Assembly (NCBI RefSeq): GCF_004570325.1
Contig: NZ_SPQO01000030.1
Span: 1-54,079, forward strand
DNA length: 54,079 bases
Direction of reading: 5' to 3'
Source of the DNA: Mycobacterium sp. PS03-16
GTDB lineage: Bacteria > Actinomycetota > Actinomycetes > Mycobacteriales > Mycobacteriaceae
This document shows, one piece after another, positions 27,999 through 36,137 of this stretch (positions are counted from its first letter, which is position 1; each line of letters begins with the position of its first letter). Both the position numbers and the translations under genes were made by a program. Below the pieces are notes generated by a model. The model was given only the letters and a program-made list of their open reading frames with translations, searched no databases and had not been told where the DNA came from.

Positions 27999-28877
27999 GT
28001 GGAGGCCGAGGCGTTCGACGAACAATCCGCCGGGGCCGGCGCCGTGGCGCCGCCGCCGGGGTCGACAGGGCCGCTGGGCTGGATCCACACCGCCAACCAT
28101 CATCCGGGCCTGATCTCGCTGCTGCGCCGGGCACGCAAGGCCCTGCCCGGCGACCCGGACTTCGGGGATCCGCTGTCGGCGGCCGGGGTCGGCGGACCGC
28201 GGGCCGCGGCCCGGGTCGCCGACCGGCTCCTCGACCGGGAGGCCGCGTCGCGCGAGTTCAGCCTGGGCGCTCTGCAGCTGTGGCAGGCGCTGACCGAGCG
28301 GGTGTCCGGACAACCGGCCAATCCCGAGGTGACGCTGGTGTTCAGCGATCTGGTCGGGTTCTCGTCTTGGTCGTTGAGCGTCGGGGACGAGGCGACGCTG
28401 CGGCTGCTGCGAAGCGTCGCCCGCGCATACGAACCGCCGCTGCTCGAGGCCGGCGGCCACATCGTGAAACGCATGGGTGACGGCACCATGGCGGTGTTCG
28501 CGGACCCGGCCACCGCGGTGCGGGCCGTGGTGACGGCGATGGCGGCGGTCGCCGAGGTGGAGGTCGACGGGCACACCCCACGGATCCGGGTGGGTGTGCA
28601 CACCGGCCGGCCGCAGCGCATCGGCTCGGACTGGCTCGGAGTGGACGTCAACATCGCCGCCCGGGTGATGGAGCGCGCCACGCGCGGCGGTCTGATCGTG
28701 TCGCAGACCACGCTCGACCAGATCTCCGGGGACGACCTCGCCGCGCTCGACGTCACCGTCAAGCGGCAACGGCGCCAGGTGCTGCGGCTCAAACCCGACG
28801 GTGTGCCCACCGATCTGGCGATGTACCGGCTGCAGCCGGGAAATGCCCGCGAGGGCCGCTCGGACGATCCCCTATGA
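27999..28877 (+). CDS. Class III adenylate cyclase (Rv1647 type)
   Basis: 292 residues making cAMP from ATP. A helical N-terminal region (~1-105) precedes the class III catalytic domain: metal-binding D117 in VFSDLVGF and D161 in KRMGDGT, substrate-specifying K157 and D216 (adenine rather than guanine), and the transition-state pair N218/R222 in VNIAAR. The catalytic set is complete, so a homodimer should be active. No membrane segment. It matches M. tuberculosis Rv1647, a characterised soluble cyclase, in the same place before pheS. Leaderless GTG start. Its TGA stop lies inside the -10 box of pheS. Confidence 0.93.
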   Translation: MEAEAFDEQSAGAGAVAPPPGSTGPLGWIHTANHHPGLISLLRRARKALPGDPDFGDPLSAAGVGGPRAAARVADRLLDREAASREFSLGALQLWQALTERVSGQPANPEVTLVFSDLVGFSSWSLSVGDEATLRLLRSVARAYEPPLLEAGGHIVKRMGDGTMAVFADPATAVRAVVTAMAAVAEVEVDGHTPRIRVGVHTGRPQRIGSDWLGVDVNIAARVMERATRGGLIVSQTTLDQISGDDLAALDVTVKRQRRQVLRLKPDGVPTDLAMYRLQPGNAREGRSDDPL

Positions 28878-28878
28878 T
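28873..28878 (+). promoter_or_regulatory. -10 box TATGAT of pheST (leaderless)
   Basis: TATGAT, six bases, then the GTG of pheS at 28885. The box contains the TGA stop (28875-28877) of the upstream cyclase gene, so the pheS promoter lies entirely inside that coding sequence. Confidence 0.7.
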
Positions 28879-28884
28879 CGCCGG

Positions 28885-29940
28885 GTGGCTGAGCAGCCCA
28901 GTGCAACCGCCGAGACCCTGTCGCAAGAGGCGCTGACCGACGCGGTCAGCGCCGCCGGTGACGCGTTCGACCAGGCCGCCGATCTCGACGCGCTGGCCCG
29001 CGCGAAGACCGAGCACCTCGGTGACCGGTCGCCGATCGCGCTGGCCCGCCAGGCGCTGGGCACGCTGCCCAAGGCCGACCGCGCCGACGCCGGGAAACGC
29101 GTCAACGTGGCGCGGACCGATGCACAGCGCGCCTACGACGACCGCCTCGCCGTCCTGCGGGCCGAGCGGGACGCCGCGGTGCTGGTGGCCGAACGCATCG
29201 ATGTGACGCTGCCCTCGACGCGCCAGCCGGTCGGCGCCCGGCACCCGATCACGATCCTCGCGGAGAACATCGCCGACACGTTCGTGGCGATGGGCTGGGA
29301 GCTGGCCGAGGGCCCCGAGGTGGAGACCGAGCAGTTCAACTTCGACGCGTTGAACTTCCCGCCGGACCACCCCGCCCGCAGCGAGCAGGACACCTTCTAC
29401 GTCGCACCCGAGGGATCCCGTCAGGTGCTGCGCACCCACACGTCCCCCGTGCAGATCCGCGCATTGCTCGAACGCGATCTGCCGGTGTACATCATCTCGA
29501 TCGGCCGCACGTTCCGCACCGACGAGCTCGACGCCACCCACACGCCGGTGTTCCACCAGGTCGAGGGTCTTGCCGTCGACAAGGGACTGACCATGGCGCA
29601 TCTGCGGGGCACCCTGGACGCGTTCGCCCGCGCCCAGTTCGGTCCGCAGGGCGGCACGCGGTTCCGGCCGCACTTCTTCCCGTTCACCGAGCCGTCGGCC
29701 GAGGTGGACGTGTGGTTCCCGAACAAGAAGGGCGGGCCCGGCTGGGTCGAGTGGGGTGGCTGCGGCATGGTCAACCCGAATGTGCTGCGTGGCTGCGGCA
29801 TCGACCCGGACGTCTATTCCGGTTTCGCGTTCGGCATGGGTTTGGAGCGAACATTGCAGTTCCGCAACGGGATTCCCGATATGCGCGACATGGTCGAGGG
29901 TGACGTGCGGTTCTCGCTGCCGTTCGGGGTGGGCGCCTGA
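28885..29940 (+). CDS. pheS: Phenylalanyl-tRNA synthetase alpha subunit
   Basis: 351 residues. The N-terminal coiled-coil arm (residues ~15-90) that contacts tRNA is followed by the class II catalytic domain: motif 1 region AENIADTFVAMGWELAEGPEVE, motif 2 IGRTFRTDELDATHTPVFHQVEG and motif 3 GFAFGMGLERTLQFR, with the phenylalanine pocket in PSAEVDVWF. It forms an alpha2-beta2 enzyme with PheT. The start is the GTG at 28885 (MAEQPSATAE), apparently leaderless. The stop overlaps the pheT ATG by one base (TGATG). Confidence 0.97.
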   Translation: MAEQPSATAETLSQEALTDAVSAAGDAFDQAADLDALARAKTEHLGDRSPIALARQALGTLPKADRADAGKRVNVARTDAQRAYDDRLAVLRAERDAAVLVAERIDVTLPSTRQPVGARHPITILAENIADTFVAMGWELAEGPEVETEQFNFDALNFPPDHPARSEQDTFYVAPEGSRQVLRTHTSPVQIRALLERDLPVYIISIGRTFRTDELDATHTPVFHQVEGLAVDKGLTMAHLRGTLDAFARAQFGPQGGTRFRPHFFPFTEPSAEVDVWFPNKKGGPGWVEWGGCGMVNPNVLRGCGIDPDVYSGFAFGMGLERTLQFRNGIPDMRDMVEGDVRFSLPFGVGA

Positions 29941-32438
29941 TGCGGTTGCCCTACAGCTGGCTGCGCGAGGTCGTCAACGCCGGTGCGCCGGGTTGGGACG
30001 TGCCCGCCGACGAGCTCGAGCAGACCCTGATCCGGATCGGCCACGAAGTCGAAGACGTCATCACGCTCGGTCCGGTCAGCGGTCCGTTGACCGTCGGGCG
30101 CGTCGCCGAGATCGAGGAGCTCACCGAGTTCAAGAAGCCGATCCGCGCGGTCAAGGTCGACGTGGGCGAACCGCAGCTGCGCGACATCGTCTGCGGCGCA
30201 AGCAATTTCACGGTCGGTGACCTGGTCGTGGTGGCGCTGCCCGGGGCCGTGCTGCCCGGCGACTTCACGATCGCCAGCCGCAAGACCTACGGTCGCGTCT
30301 CCGACGGCATGATCTGCTCGGCGGCCGAGCTCAATCTCGGCACCGACCATTCGGGCATCCTCGTGCTGCCGGCCGGCACCGCCGGGCCCGGCGCGTCCGC
30401 CGCCGAGGTGCTCGGCCTCGACGACGTCGTCTTCGATCTGGCGATCACCCCCGACCGCGGCTACTGCCTGTCGGTGCGCGGGATGGCCCGTGAGATCGCG
30501 TGCGCCTACGACCTGGACTACGTGGACCCGGCCCGGGTGCCCGCGCTGCCGGCCGAGGGCGACGCGCTGCCGGTGACCATCGAACCCGGCACCGGGGTGC
30601 AGCGGTTCGGCCTGCGCCCGGTCACCGGGATCGACCCCGCCGCGGTCTCCCCGTGGTGGTTGCAGCGTCGCCTGCTCCTGTCCGGGATCCGCGCCATCTC
30701 ACCGGCGGTCGACGTCACCAACTACGTGATGCTCGAGATCGGCCATCCGATGCACGCCCACGACCGCAGCCTGATCACCGGCGGCTTCCGCGTGCGCTTC
30801 GCCGAGCCCGGCGAGACCGTGGTGACGCTCGACGACATCGAGCGGCGGCTCGACCCGGCCGACGTGCTCATCGTCGACGACGCCGCGACGGCCGCGATCG
30901 GCGGCGTGATGGGCGCCGGCACCACCGAGGTTCGGGAGACCACCACCGACGTGCTGCTCGAGGCGGCCGTGTGGGATCCGGCCGCGGTGTCGCGCACCCA
31001 GCGCCGGCTGCGGCTGGCCAGCGAGGCGGGCCGCCGCTATGAACGCACCGTCGACCCGGCGATCTCGGTCGCCGCCCTCGACCGCTGCGCCACCCTGCTC
31101 GCCGAGATCGCCGGCGGCACCGTGGAACCCACGCTCACCGACTGGCGTGGCGAGCCGCCGCGCGAGGACTGGTCACCGCCGTCGGTCACCATGGCCGTCG
31201 ACCGGCCCGACCGGACCGCGGGCGTGGACTACGCCCCGGGTGTGACCGAGCGGCGCCTCACCCAGGTCGGCTGCCGGGTCTCCGTGGACGGCGACCGGGT
31301 CACCGCCGTGCCGCCGAGCTGGCGTCCGGATCTGCAGCAGCCCGCCGACCTGGTCGAGGAGGTGCTGCGGCTCGAGGGCCTCGAGATCATCCCGTCGGTG
31401 CTGCCGGCCGCGCCCGCCGGACGCGGCCTGACACCCACCCAGAAGCGCCGCCGCGCGATCGGCAAGTCGCTGGCGCTGTCCGGCTACGTCGAGATCCTGC
31501 CCACCCCGTTCCTGCCCGCCGGGGTCTTCGACACCTGGGGGCTGCCCGACGACGATCCGCGCCGCGCCACCACGTCGGTGCTCAATCCGCTGGAGGCCGA
31601 CCGGCCACAGCTGGCCACCACGCTGCTGCCCGGGCTGCTGGAGGCGTTGAGCCGCAACGTGTCCCGCGGTGCGATCGATGCCGCGCTGTTCGCGATCGCC
31701 CAGGTGGCCGAGCGCACCGACCGGACCAGGGCAGTGGAGCGCATCCCCACCGACCGCAGGCCGACCGACGAGGAGATCGCCACACTCGACGCCTCGCTGC
31801 CGCACCAACCGCAGCACGTCGGCGCGGTGCTGTGCGGCCTGCGCGAGCCCGCGGGCCCCTGGGGACCCGGCAGGCCCGTCGAGGCCACCGATGCCTTCGA
31901 GATGGTGCGCATCGTCGGCCGCGCCGCCGGCGTGGAGTTCACGCTGCGCACCGCCGCGCAGCTGCCGTGGCATCCCGGTCGCTGCGCCGAGGTCCTGATC
32001 GGCGACACCGGTCGAGAGATCACGGTCGGCTATGCGGGTCAGTTGCATCCGGCGGTCATCGAACGGGCCGGGCTGCCCAAGGGCACCTGCGCGGTCGAAC
32101 TCGACCTCGACGCGGTCCCGATCACCGAAGTGCTCCCGGTGCCGCGGGTGTCGCCGTTCCCGGCGGTGTTCCAGGACGTGGCGCTCATCGTGGCCGACGA
32201 CGTATCCGCGCAGAACGTGGTCGACGCGGTCCGGTCCGGCGCGGGTGAACTGCTCGAAGACGTCCGGTTGTTCGACGTCTACACCGGTCCGCAGGTGGGC
32301 GAGGGCCGTAAGTCGCTGGCGTTCGCGCTGCGCTTCCGGGCCACCGACCGCACCCTGACCGAGGACGAGGCCAGCGCCGCGCGCGATGCCGCGGTGCAGG
32401 CGGCCGCGGACCGCGTCGGCGCCGTTCAGCGCCGCTGA
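29940..32438 (+). CDS. pheT: Phenylalanyl-tRNA synthetase beta subunit
   Basis: 832 residues, full length for bacterial PheT. Domains in order: the N-terminal OB-fold tRNA-binding domain (~40-155, KKPIRAVKVDVG, DFTIASRKTYGRVSDGMICSAAEL), the B3/B4 editing domain (~210-390, SPAVDVTNYVMLEIGHPMHAHD), B5, the catalytic-like core (~480-690) and the C-terminal anticodon-binding FDX-ACB domain (VPRVSPFPAVFQDVALIV, ending FRATDRTLTEDE). The editing domain removes mischarged tyrosine. Translationally coupled to pheS. It ends one base before the convergent FAH-family gene. Confidence 0.97.
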   Translation: MRLPYSWLREVVNAGAPGWDVPADELEQTLIRIGHEVEDVITLGPVSGPLTVGRVAEIEELTEFKKPIRAVKVDVGEPQLRDIVCGASNFTVGDLVVVALPGAVLPGDFTIASRKTYGRVSDGMICSAAELNLGTDHSGILVLPAGTAGPGASAAEVLGLDDVVFDLAITPDRGYCLSVRGMAREIACAYDLDYVDPARVPALPAEGDALPVTIEPGTGVQRFGLRPVTGIDPAAVSPWWLQRRLLLSGIRAISPAVDVTNYVMLEIGHPMHAHDRSLITGGFRVRFAEPGETVVTLDDIERRLDPADVLIVDDAATAAIGGVMGAGTTEVRETTTDVLLEAAVWDPAAVSRTQRRLRLASEAGRRYERTVDPAISVAALDRCATLLAEIAGGTVEPTLTDWRGEPPREDWSPPSVTMAVDRPDRTAGVDYAPGVTERRLTQVGCRVSVDGDRVTAVPPSWRPDLQQPADLVEEVLRLEGLEIIPSVLPAAPAGRGLTPTQKRRRAIGKSLALSGYVEILPTPFLPAGVFDTWGLPDDDPRRATTSVLNPLEADRPQLATTLLPGLLEALSRNVSRGAIDAALFAIAQVAERTDRTRAVERIPTDRRPTDEEIATLDASLPHQPQHVGAVLCGLREPAGPWGPGRPVEATDAFEMVRIVGRAAGVEFTLRTAAQLPWHPGRCAEVLIGDTGREITVGYAGQLHPAVIERAGLPKGTCAVELDLDAVPITEVLPVPRVSPFPAVFQDVALIVADDVSAQNVVDAVRSGAGELLEDVRLFDVYTGPQVGEGRKSLAFALRFRATDRTLTEDEASAARDAAVQAAADRVGAVQRR

Positions 32439-32439
32439 C

Positions 32440-33285
32440 CTACCGCACCGGGTTGGTCAACGTGGCCAGCCCGTCGCCGAGTTCACAGGTGACGACGTCC
32501 CCGGGCGTGATCGGGACCGCGCCGGGCGTGCCTGTGGACAGGATGTCGCCGGGATAGAACGGCATCACCTGGCTGTGGAAGCTGAGCAGTTCGGCGGGGG
32601 AGAAGGTCATTCCCGCGACGGTGTCCGCGCGGTGCACGGTGCCGTTGTGCACCGTGGCAACGCGCAACTCCTCGAGCGGGCCGCGGGCCAGCACCTCGTC
32701 GAGCGTGATCAGGTCCGGCCCGAACGCGAAGAACGTCGGGTAGTTCTTCACCCGGGTCAGGTAGCGGGGGTTCTCCAGCAGCACCGCCTCCGCGGTCTGG
32801 TCGAGGACCGGCACCACCCCGGCGACATACGACATCGCGTCCTCGACGGCGACCTGGTGGCAAGGGCGCCCGATGACCAGTCCCAGCTCGGCCTCCGAGG
32901 TGACCCGTCCGATGCCCGGCGGGACGACGATCGGCTCGCCTGGCCCGACGATGGTGTGGTCGCCCTTGAGGAACGACGCGGGTGAGGTGCGCGGCGCCCG
33001 CTCGCCGAGGTCGCCCGCGTGGGCGCCGTAGTTGAGCCCGATGCCCAGGATCTTGCGCGGCCGGGTCCACGGCGCGGCGACCGGCGCCGCCGGGTCCACG
33101 CACTGTGCATCGTCGACCGGTCGCTCGGTCGCTCGGCGCAGGTCCTCGAGGCGGCCCGCCGCCATCAGCGCCGGCAGGTCGCCTGCGGCGCCGTCGAGGA
33201 GCCGGTCGACGCGGGCCAGCCGCCCGTCGGGCAACCCGACACAAGCCACCCGCTGACCCGACGCGACGACGGTGCGAACTCGCAT
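32440..33285 (-). CDS. Fumarylacetoacetate hydrolase-family protein
   Basis: 281 residues with an N-terminal ~70-residue cap and the FAH catalytic domain: KILGIGLNYGAHA (78-90), metal ligands E131 and E133 in SEAELGLVIG and D162 in VLDQTAEA, and the closing GDILSTGTPGAVPITPGD. Members hydrolyse C-C bonds of acylpyruvates or decarboxylate/hydrate beta-keto acids in aromatic and sugar-acid breakdown. The substrate cannot be told. Last gene of a leftward operon (DapA-like, SDR, FAH), 13 bases after the SDR stop. The operon separates pheT from argC, and I do not recall it there in M. tuberculosis. Confidence 0.9.
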   Translation of the reverse strand: MRVRTVVASGQRVACVGLPDGRLARVDRLLDGAAGDLPALMAAGRLEDLRRATERPVDDAQCVDPAAPVAAPWTRPRKILGIGLNYGAHAGDLGERAPRTSPASFLKGDHTIVGPGEPIVVPPGIGRVTSEAELGLVIGRPCHQVAVEDAMSYVAGVVPVLDQTAEAVLLENPRYLTRVKNYPTFFAFGPDLITLDEVLARGPLEELRVATVHNGTVHRADTVAGMTFSPAELLSFHSQVMPFYPGDILSTGTPGAVPITPGDVVTCELGDGLATLTNPVR

Positions 33286-33298
33286 GGCTGCTCCGCGG

Positions 33299-34087
33299 TC
33301 AGACGACGCTGCGGATCAGGCCGCCGTCGACCCGCACCACCGATCCGGTGACGTACGACGCGCGTTCGCTGCAGAGGAACGCCGCGACGTCGGCGTACTC
33401 GTCGGGCGTTCCGTAGCGGCCGAGCGCGATCGTGGCGGCGCTGTCGCTGGCGACGTCGTCCACCCCGCGGCCCTCGCGGTCGGCGCGGCGCTCGTCGAGG
33501 AACCGGGTGCGGTCGGTGGCGATCCGGCCGGGCACGATCACATTGCAGGTGACGCCGTCGCGGCCGACCTCCTCGGCCAGCGTCTTCGACCAGCTGTGCA
33601 GACCGGCGCGCAGCGTGTTCGACAGCCCGAGGTTCGGAATCGGGGTGAGCGCACCCGAGGACGTCGAGGTCAGCACCCGCCCCCATCCGCGGTCGCGCAT
33701 CCCCGGCATGAGCAGATCGGTGAGCGCGATGACCGACAGCACGAGCTGATCGAAGTAGGTGCGCCAGGCCGCGGTGTCGTTACCGCCCGCGGGCGACGGA
33801 GGCGGGCCGCCGGTGTTGTTGACCAGGATGTCGATCGGCCCGAGCGCGGCGGTGACGTGGTCGACGACGCCTGCTGCGGCGTCGATGTCGGCCAGGTCCC
33901 ACTGCACGGTCAGCGCCTCGACCCCGGCGGTCCGGATCCGGGTGGCGGTGTTGTCCAGCGCGTCCGACGAGCGCCCGGCCGCCGCGACGTTCACTCCCTC
34001 CTGGGCGAGCCGCGCCGCGATCGCGCCGCCGAGGCCGCCGCTCGCACCGAGCACCAGCGCGTTGCGGCCGGCGATGCCGAGGTCCAT
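33299..34087 (-). CDS. SDR-family protein lacking the usual catalytic Tyr/Lys
   Basis: 262 residues. The nucleotide-binding motifs are intact: GASGGLG (14-20) and NNTG (90-93), and the PG motif in VPGRIATDR (185-193). The catalytic YxxxK is not: after STSS (141-144) the sequence reads PNLGLSNTLRAG, placing Ser156 and Arg160 where Tyr and Lys belong. Such NLxLSNxxR-type members form a recurrent subgroup whose reaction is unclear to me. The ATG at 34087 follows AAGGAA eight bases after the DapA-like gene; an earlier in-frame ATG at 34117 would overlap that gene. Middle gene of the three-gene operon. Confidence 0.88.
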   Translation of the reverse strand: MDLGIAGRNALVLGASGGLGGAIAARLAQEGVNVAAAGRSSDALDNTATRIRTAGVEALTVQWDLADIDAAAGVVDHVTAALGPIDILVNNTGGPPPSPAGGNDTAAWRTYFDQLVLSVIALTDLLMPGMRDRGWGRVLTSTSSGALTPIPNLGLSNTLRAGLHSWSKTLAEEVGRDGVTCNVIVPGRIATDRTRFLDERRADREGRGVDDVASDSAATIALGRYGTPDEYADVAAFLCSERASYVTGSVVRVDGGLIRSVV

Positions 34088-34095
34088 GGGGTTCC

Positions 34096-34995
34096 TTACT
34101 GTCGGGGTGGTCCGCATGCGGGCACGGTGGCGAGGTGCTGGTCGAGCAGCGCGGTGAGCGGATCGGGCAGGGGAGGTGCGGGGTGGCGCACCGCGGCGCC
34201 GGCGATCACGCCGCGCCGGCGCAGGACCTCTTTGCGGATGGCCAGGCCGATGCGCGGCTGTCCCTCGAAGTTGGCCAGCGGCAGCCAGGGCGCCCAGGCG
34301 GCGCGGGCCGCGCGGAAACCGCCGTCCCGGTACGCGCGCAGCGCCGCGGCCAGCGCGGCCGGATGGCTGAAGCCGGTCATCGCCCCGGCCGACCCGGCGG
34401 CGAGCTCGTCGAGCAGGCCGACTCCGCCGAGCCCGCCGAACACCGGGACATCGACGCGAGCCACGAGTTCGGCCACGGCCACCGAGGTCGGCGGATTTTC
34501 CGACTTGACGCCGACCGCGAACGGGCAGGCCCGCACCAACGCCGTCACCTGCTCGCTGCTGACGCTGATCCCCGAGACCACCGGATAGTCCTGAACCAGC
34601 ACACCGACGGCGGTGGCCGCGTGGAGCCGATGCAGGCTCGCCGCCGCCCGGGTGGGGTCGGGGTCACCGATCTGGGCCATCACGGCCACCGGCGGGCGTG
34701 GCACGGCGGCGAGCAGCCGCACGGCCTGGGCCACCACGGCGTCCGGCTCGCGGGCGGACAGGCCGAGCACGTAGGGCCGATCGGTGGCCGCGGCGACCGT
34801 CTGCGCCACCGCGTCGGCCTCTTCGGCGCGCAGCGATGCCGCCTCCCCGAACACCCCGAGCGCGACGAAGCCGTCACAGCCGTCGGCGGCGAATGACGCC
34901 ACCTCGCGGCGCAGCGAGTCGAGATCGACCTCGAGGTGGTCGTCGAACGGCGTCGCCAGCACACCCCACAGGCCGGGTGTCAGCGGGCGAACCAT
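34096..34995 (-). CDS. DapA/N-acetylneuraminate lyase superfamily aldolase or dehydratase
   Basis: 299-residue TIM barrel of the DHDPS/NAL superfamily. The Schiff-base lysine is K164 in AVGVKSENPP, the catalytic tyrosine is Y137 in VQDYP, and the carboxylate-binding loop is GVFGE (47-51) in place of GTTGE. The altered loop and the operon partners (SDR and FAH proteins) argue against lysine biosynthesis and for breakdown of a 2-keto acid such as a keto-deoxy sugar acid; that is inference. The ATG at 34995 lies exactly six bases after a TATCGT -10 box and has no Shine-Dalgarno, so the operon is probably leaderless. Confidence 0.87.
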   Translation of the reverse strand: MVRPLTPGLWGVLATPFDDHLEVDLDSLRREVASFAADGCDGFVALGVFGEAASLRAEEADAVAQTVAAATDRPYVLGLSAREPDAVVAQAVRLLAAVPRPPVAVMAQIGDPDPTRAAASLHRLHAATAVGVLVQDYPVVSGISVSSEQVTALVRACPFAVGVKSENPPTSVAVAELVARVDVPVFGGLGGVGLLDELAAGSAGAMTGFSHPAALAAALRAYRDGGFRAARAAWAPWLPLANFEGQPRIGLAIRKEVLRRRGVIAGAAVRHPAPPLPDPLTALLDQHLATVPACGPPRQ

Positions 34996-35001
34996 GACCG
35001 G

Positions 35002-35007
35002 ACGATA
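35002..35007 (-). promoter_or_regulatory. -10 box TATCGT of the DapA-like operon (leaderless)
   Basis: On the minus strand TATCGT is followed by six bases and the ATG at 34995. Divergent from the argC promoter, with ~50 bases between the two -10 boxes. Confidence 0.6.
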
Positions 35008-35057
35008 TCCGCGCGGTGCGCCCGGTGCCGCCGGAAAGGGCGATCCACGCCTGCGCA

Positions 35058-35063
35058 CATAAT
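35058..35063 (+). promoter_or_regulatory. -10 box CATAAT of the arg operon
   Basis: CATAAT is one base off TATAAT and lies directly before the ArgR boxes; transcription would start near 35070, inside the first box. Confidence 0.5.
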
Positions 35064-35068
35064 GAATT

Positions 35069-35092
35069 TGCATCGCTATGCATAAACATGCA
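35069..35092. promoter_or_regulatory. Two overlapping ArgR boxes at the argC start
   Basis: The sequence reads TGCAT, four bases, ATGCAT, four bases, ATGCA. This gives two perfect TGCAT-N4-ATGCA inverted repeats that share the central palindromic ATGCAT. The array spans the likely +1 and ends on the ATG of argC (35088). TGCAT-N4-ATGCA-like sites fit the arg operator pattern; the repressor, ArgR, is encoded six genes downstream in the same operon. Confidence 0.75.
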
Positions 35093-36137
35093 GACTTTGG
35101 GCATGACATCAGTCGCCGTGGCGGGAGCCAGCGGATATGCCGGCGGTGAGATCCTACGACTTCTGCTCGGCCATCCGGCAATCGCGGACGGCCGGCTGAC
35201 CATCGGGGCACTGACCGCGGCCGGTAGCGCGGGCACCGCCCTCGGCGAGCACCACCCGCACCTGCTGCCGCTGGCCGGACGCGTGCTCGAGGCCACGGAC
35301 GCCGAGACGCTGGCCGGCCATGACGTGGTGTTCCTCGGCCTGCCGCACGGACATTCGGCCGCGCTGGCCGAGCAGCTCGGCGATGACACCCTGATCATCG
35401 ACTGCGGCGCCGATTTCCGGCTCACCGACCCCGGGGCCTGGGAGCGCTTCTACGGATCCGCGCACGCCGGCAGCTGGCCGTACGGGCTGCCCGAACTGCC
35501 CGGCGCCCGCGAGCGGCTCACCTCGGCGAGACGCATCGCGGTGCCCGGCTGCTATCCCACCGCGGCACTGCTCGCCCTGCTGCCCGCGGTGGCCGACGGG
35601 CTGATCGAACCCGCTGTCACCGTGGTCGCGGTCAGCGGCACCTCCGGCGCGGGCCGGGCCGCCAAGACCGACCTGCTCGGCGCGGAGGTCATCGGATCGG
35701 CCCGGGCCTACAACGTCGGCGGCAAGCACCGGCACACCCCCGAGATCGCGCAGGGCCTGCGTGCGGTGACCGACCGGGACGTCACCGTCTCGTTCACCCC
35801 GGTGTTGATCCCCACCTCGCGCGGCATCCTCGCCACCTGCACCGCCCGTACCGACGCGCCGGTGTCGCAGCTACGCGCCGCCTACGAGAAGTTCTACGAC
35901 GCCGAGCCGTTCGTCCACCTGCTGCCCGAAGGGCAGCTGCCCAAGACCGGTTCGGTCCTCGGCAGCAACGCCGCCCAGATCGCCGTCGCCGTGGACGAGG
36001 ACGCGAGCACGTTCGTCGCAATCGCGGCGATCGACAATCTCGTCAAGGGCACCGGGGGAGCGGCCGTCCAGTCGATGAACCTCGCGCTGGGCTGGCCGGA
36101 GACCGAAGGCCTCTCGATCGTCGGGGTGGCGCCGTGA
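35088..36137 (+). CDS. argC: N-acetyl-gamma-glutamyl-phosphate reductase
   Basis: 349 residues. ArgC reduces N-acetylglutamyl-phosphate to the semialdehyde with NADPH, third step of arginine synthesis. The NADPH motif GASGYAGGEILRLL is near residue 14, the catalytic cysteine is in VPGCYPTAALLALLP, and the substrate His is in GGKHRHTPEI. The ATG at 35088 (MQTLGMTSVAVAG) is preferred by similarity to the M. tuberculosis start; 35103 is possible. There is no clear Shine-Dalgarno because the start lies in the ArgR boxes. First gene of argCJBDFRGH; its stop overlaps argJ by four bases. Confidence 0.96.
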   Translation: MQTLGMTSVAVAGASGYAGGEILRLLLGHPAIADGRLTIGALTAAGSAGTALGEHHPHLLPLAGRVLEATDAETLAGHDVVFLGLPHGHSAALAEQLGDDTLIIDCGADFRLTDPGAWERFYGSAHAGSWPYGLPELPGARERLTSARRIAVPGCYPTAALLALLPAVADGLIEPAVTVVAVSGTSGAGRAAKTDLLGAEVIGSARAYNVGGKHRHTPEIAQGLRAVTDRDVTVSFTPVLIPTSRGILATCTARTDAPVSQLRAAYEKFYDAEPFVHLLPEGQLPKTGSVLGSNAAQIAVAVDEDASTFVAIAAIDNLVKGTGGAAVQSMNLALGWPETEGLSIVGVAP

